In this document: piece by piece, positions 15,019 to 22,898 of the stretch
How the letters are laid out: every line of letters begins with the position of its first letter
Numbering within the stretch: the first letter of the stretch is position 1
NCBI GenBank assembly: GCA_002327905.1
Contig: DCUY01000023.1
Coordinates: 1-32,972, forward strand
Length of the DNA: 32,972 nucleotides
Reading direction: 5' to 3'
DNA from: Caldifarciminota bacterium UBA2202
GTDB taxonomy: Bacteria; Hydrothermota; 32-111
Notes under the pieces: generated by a model
What the model saw: the letters and a program-made list of their open reading frames with translations, nothing else
What the model was told of the DNA's origin: nothing
The model's database searches: none
Made by a program: the position numbers and the translations under genes

Positions 15019-16039
15019 CTTTAACCTCCGTCAGAGGATTTCCGTACATCACAAATTCAGCAAGAGTCTTTTTGTCATCATCATCCAAAAATCCGTTCTT
15101 TTCAATATTCCTCTGTGCAAAAATTCTCTTCGCATTAAGAAATGCCAGAGACGCATTCTTCTTTTTTAAAAATTCATCAAAGAAGATTGAGACAAGCATG
15201 TCGGCTTCAGAGAGCGGCGGGGCATAAGTGCCGTATGCGGTTGATGTGGAGCCGATGCAGAAAGAGACTCCGCTTCTTAAAGCTGTAAGCATTATGGAAT
15301 CATCATTTCTCTTCCTGTTTATAAATGCTCCGTAGCATGCTTCGCTTGCAATGAATCCGTTCTTAATTCCTTTTGAAAGATTCTTCGGCTCGAGAGCAAG
15401 GGGATATTCCTCTTTATAGGATGAGAGTTTTCCTCTCTGTCCGTACCATCCGCACTCTTGTTCTCCTCCGTGGAGATTGAAATAGAGGCCGCCTTCAAAT
15501 TTGTCAAATTCCAATTTGCTTATTGAAGTGTGCGGAGGAGAAGAGAGAATCTCTCCCTGCGACCTGAGATGCGCGAATACATTTTCAGCCGCCTTTCGCC
15601 AAATCTCCGCAGTTATGCCGAATTTTTCTTTTGCCTCTATTTTATTTTTTATCATTGAATCTTCAATCATTTTTAGAAAAGATTTTTCAGTCTCATCTTC
15701 CCCGTCGGGCATCCTTGTAATTTCAATCTGCGGTATGGTGATGTCTTTTCCAAATGACGCCCACCAATTGTCCGTGTTTACAAACTCATCTCCGTCATCA
15801 ACCTGAGATTTGATTTTCTCAAAAGGAAAAACTTCTTCTCCGCCGATAATTATTACAATCGAGTCGGAGCATTCCGTCTCAATATACTTTCTCACCCGCG
15901 ATCTGCTTGAATCCTCCACTTCTATGAACTGGACCGAATTTCCTGTAGCAACAAAAATATCCTGAATAGATGAGATGATTTTCTTTGAATATTTTTTCTT
16001 TAATCTTTCCGAATAGTAAATCACTGACAGTTCTTTCAT
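15011..16039 (-). CDS. Cytosolic C25/caspase-like cysteine peptidase
   Basis: The protein has 342 residues with the gingipain (C25) caspase-like fold. The catalytic dyad is visible as His190 in YFNLHGGEQECGWYG and Cys235 in FIASEACYGA. The preceding PQIEITRMPDGE strand and the terminal NAKRIFAQ...EFVMYGNP segment are usual C25 landmarks. Typical C25 peptidases are secreted with a signal peptide and C-terminal sorting domain; this one has neither, starts directly at a strand (MKELSVIYYSERL) and should stay in the cytoplasm. That suggests an intracellular processing or regulatory protease. The gene overlaps the following 86-residue gene by 8 bp. It starts just downstream of a terminator and has a GGGGG site 5 nt before the ATG. 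Confidence 0.85.
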   Translation of the reverse strand: MKELSVIYYSERLKKKYSKKIISSIQDIFVATGNSVQFIEVEDSSRSRVRKYIETECSDSIVIIIGGEEVFPFEKIKSQVDDGDEFVNTDNWWASFGKDITIPQIEITRMPDGEDETEKSFLKMIEDSMIKNKIEAKEKFGITAEIWRKAAENVFAHLRSQGEILSSPPHTSISKLEFDKFEGGLYFNLHGGEQECGWYGQRGKLSSYKEEYPLALEPKNLSKGIKNGFIASEACYGAFINRKRNDDSIMLTALRSGVSFCIGSTSTAYGTYAPPLSEADMLVSIFFDEFLKKKNASLAFLNAKRIFAQRNIEKNGFLDDDDKKTLAEFVMYGNPLTEVKDE

Positions 16040-16050
16040 ACATCCCCCAA

Positions 16051-16080
16051 AATAAAAAAAGCCGGTCTTGTGGACCGGCT
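16051..16080 (-). terminator. Rho-independent terminator after the Lys-rich peptide
   Basis: An 8-bp stem AGCCGGTC/GACCGGCT with a 5-nt loop (16060-16080) is followed on the minus strand by seven T residues (16054-16060). It ends the 25-residue peptide transcript 12 bp before the protease start codon, so readthrough could also set protease level. Confidence 0.9.
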
Positions 16081-16100
16081 TACTCTTTCTCGCTGCTTTC

Positions 16101-16178
16101 TTACTTCTTTGCTTTCTTTGCTGGCTTCTTTGCTGTCTTCTTAGCAGGTTTCTTTGCAGCTTTTTTTGCTGTAGGCAT
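16101..16178 (-). CDS. 25-residue lysine/alanine-rich peptide (histone H1-like)
   Basis: The ORF starts at ATG 16178 with a TAGGAGGG ribosome binding site and stops at TAA 16101. After MPT, the peptide is AKKAAKK / PAKKTAKK / PAKK repeats. It consists almost entirely of lysine, alanine, proline and threonine, like the tails of eukaryotic H1 and of bacterial histone-like proteins, and would bind nucleic acid or other polyanions. Strong translation signals and a strong terminator within 21 bp of the stop codon support a real, independently transcribed gene. Its small size makes a stand-alone function uncertain. Confidence 0.75.
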   Translation of the reverse strand: MPTAKKAAKKPAKKTAKKPAKKAKK

Positions 16179-16295
16179 TGTCCCTCCTACGGTTAAAATT
16201 TTTCTAACTATATATATATCATATAATTAAAAAAAATTCAAGAGTAAAATTATTTTTTTATTATTTTTATTTATTTTATTTTTTAATATAAATCA

Positions 16296-16324
16296 TTGAC
16301 ATATCAATTTTTTTTGTTTAATAT
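16296..16324 (+). promoter_or_regulatory. Promoter of the transketolase-ftsEX operon
   Basis: TTGACA (16296-16301), 17-bp spacer, TAATAT (16319-16324), then 9 nt to the ATG at 16334. There is no ribosome binding site, so the mRNA leader would be at most about 3 nt. The upstream 16200-16295 is a very AT-rich divergent spacer. Confidence 0.8.
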
Positions 16325-16333
16325 TCATATTCT

Positions 16334-17149
16334 ATGAAAAAAGATTTTTTAATACAAAGATCCAATGAATGCAGAAAAGAAATTTTGAAGATGGTTTACA
16401 ATGCCTCTTCAGGACATATAGGAGGAGCCTTCTCCGCAATAGACATAATGGTCTATCTCTATTTTGAAAAAATGAATTTTTCAAAAAACAATTTTACGGA
16501 TATAAACAGAGACAGATTCATACTCTCAAAGGGGCATGCGTCTGCCGCTCTTTACTCCTGCCTTGCATTCAAAGAAATAATTTCTTTTGAAGAATTGTCA
16601 GGATTTAGAAAAATCGACAGAATGCTTCAGGGGCATCCTTCAAGAAAAACAACACCGGGAGTGGAGACATCAACAGGATCATTGGGGCAGGGTTTGTCAT
16701 TCGCGAACGGATGTGCATTGGGATTGAAGATAAAAAATATAAATTCAAAAACATACTGCATGGTCGGAGACGGAGAGATAAATGAGGGGCAGTTCTGGGA
16801 AGCATTGATGACATCTGCAAGATACCGCCTTGAAAACTTGCGCGTGATTTTGGATTACAATCATCTGCAGATTGACGGAAAAATTGAAGAGATAAAAAAT
16901 CCATCTCCGTCAAGAGAGAGGTTTGAATCATTCGGGTTTTATGTGATTGAAATAAACGGACACAATTTTGATGAAATAGAAAAAGCATTTACAGAGGCGG
17001 ATTTAATCAAAAGAATGCCTGTATTCATAATAGCGCACACAACAAAGGGAAAGGGAGTTTCATTCATGGAGAATAATGTTGATTTCCACGGAACCCCGCC
17101 AAAGAAAGATGAATTTGAAAGAGCAATGAAGGAACTTGAGAATGCCTGA
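16334..17149 (+). CDS. Transketolase, N-terminal (thiamine-diphosphate binding) subunit
   Basis: The 271-residue protein is the first half of a split transketolase, which moves two-carbon units between sugar phosphates in the non-oxidative pentose phosphate pathway. Family landmarks are SSGHIGGAFSAID (25-37), LSKGHASAALY (64-74), GSLGQGLSFANG (115-126) and the thiamine-diphosphate/Mg motif GDGEINEG (145-152) with DYNHLQIDG (174-182). It lacks the pyrimidine-binding and C-terminal domains, which are encoded by the next gene with an 8-bp overlap. Split transketolases are known in archaea and many bacteria. No ribosome binding site is seen; the promoter geometry implies leaderless translation. 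Confidence 0.93.
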   Translation: MKKDFLIQRSNECRKEILKMVYNASSGHIGGAFSAIDIMVYLYFEKMNFSKNNFTDINRDRFILSKGHASAALYSCLAFKEIISFEELSGFRKIDRMLQGHPSRKTTPGVETSTGSLGQGLSFANGCALGLKIKNINSKTYCMVGDGEINEGQFWEALMTSARYRLENLRVILDYNHLQIDGKIEEIKNPSPSRERFESFGFYVIEINGHNFDEIEKAFTEADLIKRMPVFIIAHTTKGKGVSFMENNVDFHGTPPKKDEFERAMKELENA

Positions 17150-18080
17150 AAAAAAATCCCTCCGCACTGAGTACGGAAAGACTCTTGTCGAACTCGGAAA
17201 AAAGCATGATGATTTGATTGTGCTTGATGCTGATTTGGCAAAATCAACAAAGACGGAGCTCTTCAAAAAAGAATTCCCTGAAAGATTTTTTGATATGGGG
17301 ATTTCAGAGGCGGATATGATAGCCACTGCTTCCGGATTTTCTTCTGTCGGATTAAAGCCTTTCTGTTCGTCATTCGCAATGTTTTTAACAGGAAGAGTAT
17401 ATGACCAGATAAGAAATTCAGTGGCATATCCCCACTGGAATGTTAAGATGGTCTCCACTCACGCGGGAATCTCGGTGGGAGAGGACGGAGCAAGCCATCA
17501 ATGCAATGAGGATATTGCACTCATGAGAGTGCTTCCGGGAATGACTCTTCTATGCCCTTCAGATGCATTCATGACAGCGCATCTGACAAAAAAACTTTAT
17601 GAGTATGAATCTTATGCATATATGCGTCTCCCGAGAAACGACCTTGATGTTTTGTATTCCGAAAATGATTCTTTTGAAATAGGAAAATCTGTTGTTCATA
17701 AAATAGGACGCGACATTACAATTATTGCCTGCGGAGCAATGGTTTCCATAGCCAAAAGCACTCTTCTTCGTTTTCAATCTTTGGGGATTGACGCAGGGCT
17801 TATTGACATGTATTCAATAAAACCTCTTGATGCGGAATCTCTCGCACAGGCGCTTAATAAATCAAAGGCATTGATAATCGCAGAGGAGCACTCTGTAATC
17901 GGAGGTTTAGGTTCTGCTGTCGCGCAATTTTCTTCCGAGAGAAGGCCTCTGCCTATTGCTTTTATCGGAATAGAAGATGTTTTCGGAGAATCGGGTTTTC
18001 CTGACAGCCTGTTTTTAAAATACAATCTCACTGAAGAGGCAATTCTTAAAAAGGGGAAAATGCTTTATGATAAATTTTAA
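17142..18080 (+). CDS. Transketolase, C-terminal subunit
   Basis: The protein has 312 residues from ATG 17142 (MPEKKSLRTEYGKTL), preceded by an AAGGA site. It carries the pyrimidine-binding domain with the catalytic glutamate in FDMGISEADMIATASGFSS, then ISVGEDGASHQCNEDIALMR, which is typical of this domain. The C-terminal domain includes ITIIACGAMVSIA and IAEEHSVIGGLGSAV. It pairs with the preceding N-terminal subunit to make the active site at the dimer interface. It overlaps the upstream gene by 8 bp and ftsE by 14 bp, so sugar metabolism and division genes share one message. Confidence 0.92.
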   Translation: MPEKKSLRTEYGKTLVELGKKHDDLIVLDADLAKSTKTELFKKEFPERFFDMGISEADMIATASGFSSVGLKPFCSSFAMFLTGRVYDQIRNSVAYPHWNVKMVSTHAGISVGEDGASHQCNEDIALMRVLPGMTLLCPSDAFMTAHLTKKLYEYESYAYMRLPRNDLDVLYSENDSFEIGKSVVHKIGRDITIIACGAMVSIAKSTLLRFQSLGIDAGLIDMYSIKPLDAESLAQALNKSKALIIAEEHSVIGGLGSAVAQFSSERRPLPIAFIGIEDVFGESGFPDSLFLKYNLTEEAILKKGKMLYDKF

Positions 18081-18759
18081 GAATGTTTACAAGTATTACA
18101 AGAAGGACTGGGTTGCGCTGAACAATCTCAATCTCTCTATTGAGAAGGGGCAGTTCAATTATCTAATAGGAAGAAGCGGAGCCGGAAAATCCACTCTGAT
18201 GAAGATGATTTACATGGAGATCTTTCCCACAGAGGGAGAAGTTGAGGTTGCAGGATTCAGCACAAAGACAATAAAGCAGAATGAGATTCCTCTTCTCAGA
18301 AGAAAAATAGGAGTAATATTTCAGGATTTTAAATTATTGAAGGACAGAAATGTTTATGACAATGTCGCTTTCGCCCTTCAGGTCACAGGTGAAAGACATT
18401 CATCAATAAGAAAGAAGACCCTTGAAGCTCTTGCCTCTGTGAAGATGTCTCACAAAAGAAATTCTTTTCCGTATCAGCTCTCCGGAGGAGAGCAACAAAA
18501 GGTGGCTATTGCGCGCGCAATAATAAAGGAGCCGCTTATTCTTTTGGCTGACGAACCCACGGGAAATGTCGACCCGGAAGGCACAAAAGATATTTTGGAA
18601 TTATTGTTTGAAATAAATACGAGAGGCACTGCAATTTTAATGGCTACACATGATTATTCTTTAATTAAAAAATCCGTAGGCAAGGTTATAGGCCTAAGGG
18701 ACGGGAAATCCGTCAATCCTGAAGATATTTTCAAAATGGAATACGGAGGCGGACAATGA
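18067..18759 (+). CDS. ftsE: Cell division ATP-binding protein FtsE
   Basis: The protein has 230 residues: Walker A GRSGAGKST (35-43), Q-loop in VIFQDFKLL, ABC signature LSGGEQQ (138-144), and Walker B LLADEPTG (159-166) followed by VDP. FtsE with membrane partner FtsX forms a complex at the division septum that controls peptidoglycan hydrolases through ATP-driven conformational change. The gene overlaps the transketolase gene by 14 bp and ftsX by 4 bp (ATGA). The adjacent FtsX gene makes this assignment secure over a general LolD-type ABC ATPase. Confidence 0.93.
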   Translation: MINFKNVYKYYKKDWVALNNLNLSIEKGQFNYLIGRSGAGKSTLMKMIYMEIFPTEGEVEVAGFSTKTIKQNEIPLLRRKIGVIFQDFKLLKDRNVYDNVAFALQVTGERHSSIRKKTLEALASVKMSHKRNSFPYQLSGGEQQKVAIARAIIKEPLILLADEPTGNVDPEGTKDILELLFEINTRGTAILMATHDYSLIKKSVGKVIGLRDGKSVNPEDIFKMEYGGGQ

Positions 18760-19679
18760 TTTATATAATACAAGAGGCGCTCAAAGGATTTTTCAAGAAC
18801 AAATCCATGAATCTTATCACTGTCGGAATAATTACAATCTCCATTTTTATCTTCGGCTTGTTCATCGCGGGAACAGCCAATTTATTGAATGTAATAAAAT
18901 TGGCAGAAGACAGAATTGAAATGATAGTCTATCTCAATGACAATCTTGACGAGAATGGGATAAAACTTTTGGATGAACAGATATCTACAATACTCGGAGT
19001 GCAGAATACGGAGTTTGTTTCAAAAGAACAGGCTCTTGAGAATTTTAAAAAAGACATGAGCGAAAACTCGCCTCTTCTCTCCGCATTTGAATCAAATCCT
19101 CTTCCCGCTTCCATAAAAGTAACAGTGAGCATGGCATACAAGACTCCGGAGTATCTGAAGGAAATATCCAACAAGATAAATCTTTTCGGCGGAGTTGAGG
19201 ACATTGATTACGGCTCAGAATGGATTGATGATTTGGACAGACTTATAAAGATTCTCTTCTTCATTGACATAATACTCGGAATAATAATCACCCTCTCTTC
19301 CGTGTTCGTTGTATTCAACACAATTCGGCTTACAGTCTATGCAAGAAAAGAGCAGATTGACATAATGGATTTGGTCGGAGCGACAGAGACATACATAGAG
19401 CTTCCGTATATCATTGAAGGTGTTGTCCACGGACTCTTCGGTTCTGTAATATCAACTTTGATTTTATACTCCCTCTTTTCATTCATTCAGACGAGGATAC
19501 CGAATGTGATTTTTCTGAATTCCTCTCTGGTGTTTTTCCTGATTCTTTTTGGAATGATTCTCGGTTTCACGGGGTCTTTCATGTCCGTAAAACAATGCAT
19601 GAATGAAATAAGAGAGATGAAGAGACTCGAACCTGTCGGAAGAAGAAAAACAGTGGAGCGCTCAGTCAAAGGAAAATAG
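18756..19679 (+). CDS. ftsX: Cell division protein FtsX
   Basis: The protein has 307 residues with the four-span FtsX layout. TM1 is near residues 17-40 (MNLITVGIITISIFIFGLFI). A periplasmic domain of about 120 residues follows (starts IEMIVYLNDNLDENGIKLLD). Three more spans are around 170-195, 220-245 and 255-280. In the family the periplasmic loop activates a septal amidase or hydrolase; the partner is not in the window. The gene overlaps ftsE by 4 bp. Its 3' end overlaps the convergent pcm gene by 18 bp, so both ends of this region are under double coding constraint. Confidence 0.92.
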   Translation: MIYIIQEALKGFFKNKSMNLITVGIITISIFIFGLFIAGTANLLNVIKLAEDRIEMIVYLNDNLDENGIKLLDEQISTILGVQNTEFVSKEQALENFKKDMSENSPLLSAFESNPLPASIKVTVSMAYKTPEYLKEISNKINLFGGVEDIDYGSEWIDDLDRLIKILFFIDIILGIIITLSSVFVVFNTIRLTVYARKEQIDIMDLVGATETYIELPYIIEGVVHGLFGSVISTLILYSLFSFIQTRIPNVIFLNSSLVFFLILFGMILGFTGSFMSVKQCMNEIREMKRLEPVGRRKTVERSVKGK

Positions 19680-20852
19680 AGTCAGGGAATCCCTCCTCTT
19701 TACTAAAAATTCCCTCTCCCCCAAAGGATAATCATCTCTGCGGATGAAGACTTTTATTTTGCTGAAATAGAGATTGGGCATTCCCATTGATTTGTAAAAC
19801 TTAAATTCTGCCTTCAGCATATTATGCGATTCCATATTCCCCCAGTAAATGCTTTTGCTTCCGAAGAGAAGAGAGAATCCCGACATGTTCCCTGTGCGAA
19901 GAAAAATTCCGTATCCCATCCCGTCGCTTATATCCTCTCTTGGATAATAGCATATCGCGTTCTGATTCTTTACTGAAAGAAAGAATAAAAACGATTTAAG
20001 AGTATCTGATGAGAGGGATCTTATCTCTTCAGAAAATTCTTCATCAGTATTTGGCGTGGATTCAATTATTTTTTTCATACTCTTTAATTCTCTCGAAGAA
20101 AATGAATAATGAGAGATTATTGAAAATTTTCCTGAGAGTGAAAAAAATCTGACAGGCCAGTAAACATTACCGGACAAAACATCTTCGTCAATCTTTTTAA
20201 GAGAGACCATCACCTGATAACCGCGAGTAACGAGAGGGGCAACAAGGATTCCTCCCATTTTAAGCTGTTTTATCCAATGGCTTGTTATATCGGCTGTTGT
20301 GCAGGATACTATTATTCTGTCATACGGGGCAAAATCCTCAACGCCGAAGCCTCCGTCATTGTTTTCTATATGGATGTTCTCCAAAGAGCAGTTATCAAGA
20401 TTCTTTTTTGTTATTTCAAAAATCTCTTTTGATATTTCTGTTGCGCACACAAAACCGTTTTCTCCCACAATATTTGAAAAGACCGCAGTTGAATATCCGG
20501 AGCCTGCTCCGATTTCCAAAACTTTTTCACCCCTCTTCATTTCTGATAGGTTTATCATGGCGGAGACTACTGACGGCATAGAGACTGAAGAGAGCTTTCC
20601 TTCAGAATCCTTAAAATACAAAATTGATGAATCCGAATATACTCTCCTCAGGAAATCCTCTTCATTCGAAGACAGGTTGTCCATAATCTTAAAATCAAGA
20701 AGATGTTCGTCATATCCGTAAATTTCTTTAATGAAACAATGTCTGTCAACAGACAAAAACGCCTCTTTGTAAATTTCTTCTTTGAAAGGAATTCTGACTG
20801 CCATGTCTTTGACCATTCTTTTTTTGAAATGAGAAACAAGATTTCTTGGCAT
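19662..20852 (-). CDS. Protein-L-isoaspartate methyltransferase-like protein with long C-terminal extension
   Basis: The protein has 396 residues from ATG 20852 (MPRNLVSHFKKRM), which has an AAGGAGC site formed inside the end of tsaD. The first 220 residues match PCMT: VDRHCFI, SSVSMPSVVSAM, then the AdoMet site VLEIGAGSGYSTA (111-123), DGGFG, and 'YDRIIVSCTTADI'. PCMT methylates isoaspartyl residues for protein repair. About 180 extra C-terminal residues have no recognised motif; the usual bacterial enzyme is near 210-220 residues. The extension (charged, aromatic, ending SLTLFSFD) may give another substrate. It is the last gene of the ybbR-tsaD-pcm operon and converges on ftsX with an 18-bp overlap. 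Confidence 0.85.
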   Translation of the reverse strand: MPRNLVSHFKKRMVKDMAVRIPFKEEIYKEAFLSVDRHCFIKEIYGYDEHLLDFKIMDNLSSNEEDFLRRVYSDSSILYFKDSEGKLSSVSMPSVVSAMINLSEMKRGEKVLEIGAGSGYSTAVFSNIVGENGFVCATEISKEIFEITKKNLDNCSLENIHIENNDGGFGVEDFAPYDRIIVSCTTADITSHWIKQLKMGGILVAPLVTRGYQVMVSLKKIDEDVLSGNVYWPVRFFSLSGKFSIISHYSFSSRELKSMKKIIESTPNTDEEFSEEIRSLSSDTLKSFLFFLSVKNQNAICYYPREDISDGMGYGIFLRTGNMSGFSLLFGSKSIYWGNMESHNMLKAEFKFYKSMGMPNLYFSKIKVFIRRDDYPLGEREFLVKRRDSLTLFSFD

Positions 20853-20853
20853 A

Positions 20854-21843
20854 TCAGCTCCTTGAATACACACCTGTATCAATTGGTGAAAATTTGTTTT
20901 TTATAAAGTCCCTGTAAGCGATGCCCGCTGTGAGAGCCGCATTATCAGTACAGAAACGCATCTCAGGAATATACACACTCACGCCCCTCTTTTTAAATTC
21001 ATCTTCGAATCTCCTTCTTAATAATCTATTCGCAGAGACTCCTCCCGCCAGCATTATGCTTTTTGTTTTGTGAACAGCGTATGCTTTCAGAAATGTCCGT
21101 ATCAACTGCTCCACAATCGCATACTCTATTGAAGCTGTTATATCATTGATGTTTTTGCTTACACTCTTAGCGCCTTCGTCTTTTATATAATACATCACTG
21201 AAGTTTTAAGACCGCTGAATGAGAAGTTGAATCCGTCAAGTTTTGATATTGGGAATTTTTTGAATTGTTTATCTCCACCTTCAGCCGCTCTTTCAAGAGC
21301 CGGTCCGCCCGGATATCCGAGACCGAGCATTTTTGCGCATTTGTCAAACGCCTCTCCTGCGGCGTCATCCAAAGTCCTTCCTATCTCTCTTGTTTCAAAA
21401 TCCTTATCAACCAAGAAAATCGAAGAATGTCCGCCTGATACAACCAGAGAGAGAGACGGATATTCGGGATATCCCGAAGTGAGAACATTTCCGTAAATAT
21501 GTCCTTTGACATGGTCTGTTGCAATGAATGGCTTGTTCTGCCTGAGAGAGATTCCCTTTGCCGCTGTGAGTCCGACCATAAGAGACCCGACAAGACCCGG
21601 ACCGTTTACGGCTGAGACAGCGTCAATCTGCGAGATTGATATTTCAGCTTTTAAAACCGCTTCTTCAATAACTTCATAAATATATTGAACATGCTCTCTT
21701 GAAGATAAGTCTGGTACAACTCCGCCGAAATCCTTATGCGACATCTGCGTTTTGACGACATTAGACAAAACTCGTCTTCCGTCTTCCACCACTGCCGCTG
21801 ATGTTTCATCGCATGAAGTCTCTATTCCGAGTATAAGTGTCAT
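20854..21843 (-). CDS. tsaD: tRNA threonylcarbamoyladenosine synthase subunit TsaD
   Basis: The protein has 329 residues and makes the t6A37 modification of tRNAs reading ANN codons, with TsaB and TsaE. Landmarks are GIETSCDETSAAVV at the N-terminus, ISQIDAVSAVNGPGLVGSL, metal-ligand HVKGH (about 111-115), LVVSGGHSS, the DDAAGEAFDKCAKMLGLGYPGGP stretch, and LAGGVSANRLLR. Length and order of motifs are standard. The ATG overlaps the ybbR stop by 4 bp, and the following pcm starts 1 bp after its stop codon. Confidence 0.97.
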   Translation of the reverse strand: MTLILGIETSCDETSAAVVEDGRRVLSNVVKTQMSHKDFGGVVPDLSSREHVQYIYEVIEEAVLKAEISISQIDAVSAVNGPGLVGSLMVGLTAAKGISLRQNKPFIATDHVKGHIYGNVLTSGYPEYPSLSLVVSGGHSSIFLVDKDFETREIGRTLDDAAGEAFDKCAKMLGLGYPGGPALERAAEGGDKQFKKFPISKLDGFNFSFSGLKTSVMYYIKDEGAKSVSKNINDITASIEYAIVEQLIRTFLKAYAVHKTKSIMLAGGVSANRLLRRRFEDEFKKRGVSVYIPEMRFCTDNAALTAGIAYRDFIKNKFSPIDTGVYSRS

Positions 21844-22772
21844 TTTGCTTTCAATTTGATGCTCTGCGGATTTATGGAGAGAACTTCAATATATTTCTGC
21901 TTTGGTATTGTAATCTGCACAGTATAGATTCCTTTTTTATAAATGTTTGAAATATCTATTATGGGCGATATTTCTCCTGCAAGAAGCTCCTCAAGCATTT
22001 TTTCCGGTCCTGAGATTCGGATGTCAACGGAAACTGAATCCGGTTCTATTGATATGCCGCTTTTTTTATTTACAAAAATAACAGGAACATCCTTGAATTC
22101 TTTTGTTATGACTGTTTCAATAGGAATTTTCACTGTGACCTCTTTAATTTCTGATAAAACAGGCCTCCCCTCAAAATTCAGTTTTGTTTTTTTTACAATC
22201 TCTTTTTTGCAGTTGTCAATACTTATCTCCTCTGTCTTCATCATATTGAGAGAGTCTATCATCTTTTTCGGGCCTGTCACTGATATTTTTTGCGGCAAAA
22301 CCTTAACTTCTCCTGATATTGTGAACCCGTTTGAAGGACGGCCTGTAATAACAGGATATACAACAATCTCTCTCTTTCCGACAGAATCTATTTCAAGTTC
22401 AATGTTTTTTGGAAACAGCACAGAGACCGCATAAATGTTCTTCGAATGCTCCACACGAACACTCTCCTTATCAATTGTGAATTTATACACACCTTTATCA
22501 AGGGAGGATAAATTAATTTTGAATGTCGGTCTTCTCCTCAAAAGATTCATTATCAGGAAATCTCTTGATTTGCCTTTGAACAGAACATCCATTGTATCTG
22601 AATTTGTTTTATACACAGAGAGAGATTCTCCGAGATTTTGAAACTCGCATACTGCCTTCATTCTTATCTCGACCTTCTGCTCCGTTGTGGCATAAAACCA
22701 TATCAGCAGAGCCATAGAAAAAGAGACAATCTTCATTGCGATATTTCTTTTGAACATATTATTAAAATTCAT
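21840..22772 (-). CDS. YbbR-domain membrane protein (CdaR-like)
   Basis: The protein has 310 residues. One N-terminal membrane helix (KRNIAMKIVSFSMALLIWFYAT, 9-30) anchors at least two extracytoplasmic YbbR repeats, recognised by the IVVYPVITGRPSNGFTISGEV and VSVDIRISGPEKMLEEL patterns. In Firmicutes the relative CdaR regulates the c-di-AMP cyclase CdaA; no cdaA lies in this window, so that role is not supported here. The gene opens an operon with tsaD (4-bp overlap) and pcm. It has no ribosome binding site, and a promoter -10 box sits 6 nt from its ATG. Confidence 0.88.
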   Translation of the reverse strand: MNFNNMFKRNIAMKIVSFSMALLIWFYATTEQKVEIRMKAVCEFQNLGESLSVYKTNSDTMDVLFKGKSRDFLIMNLLRRRPTFKINLSSLDKGVYKFTIDKESVRVEHSKNIYAVSVLFPKNIELEIDSVGKREIVVYPVITGRPSNGFTISGEVKVLPQKISVTGPKKMIDSLNMMKTEEISIDNCKKEIVKKTKLNFEGRPVLSEIKEVTVKIPIETVITKEFKDVPVIFVNKKSGISIEPDSVSVDIRISGPEKMLEELLAGEISPIIDISNIYKKGIYTVQITIPKQKYIEVLSINPQSIKLKAK

Positions 22773-22778
22773 ATTTCA

Positions 22779-22806
22779 ATGATATGAAAAACCTTCACAT
22801 AGTCAA
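22779..22806 (-). promoter_or_regulatory. Promoter with leaderless geometry, ybbR operon
   Basis: TTGACT (22801-22806), 16-bp spacer, TATCAT (22779-22784), then 6 nt to the ATG at 22772. It is divergent from the carboxyltransferase promoter about 40 bp away. Confidence 0.7.
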
Positions 22807-22844
22807 GAGCAATTAATTGACAATTTCTTTGCTTTTGTTGCATC

Positions 22845-22877
22845 TTGACAGTGAGGGTTTTATTATTATTATATAAT
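22845..22877 (+). promoter_or_regulatory. Promoter of the carboxyltransferase gene
   Basis: TTGACA (22845-22850), 16-bp spacer, TATTAT (22867-22872), with an alternative TATAAT at 22872-22877. An AGGAGG site then precedes the ATG at 22899, so this one has a conventional leader. Confidence 0.7.
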
Positions 22878-22898
22878 AAAATATATTCAGGAGGTTTG

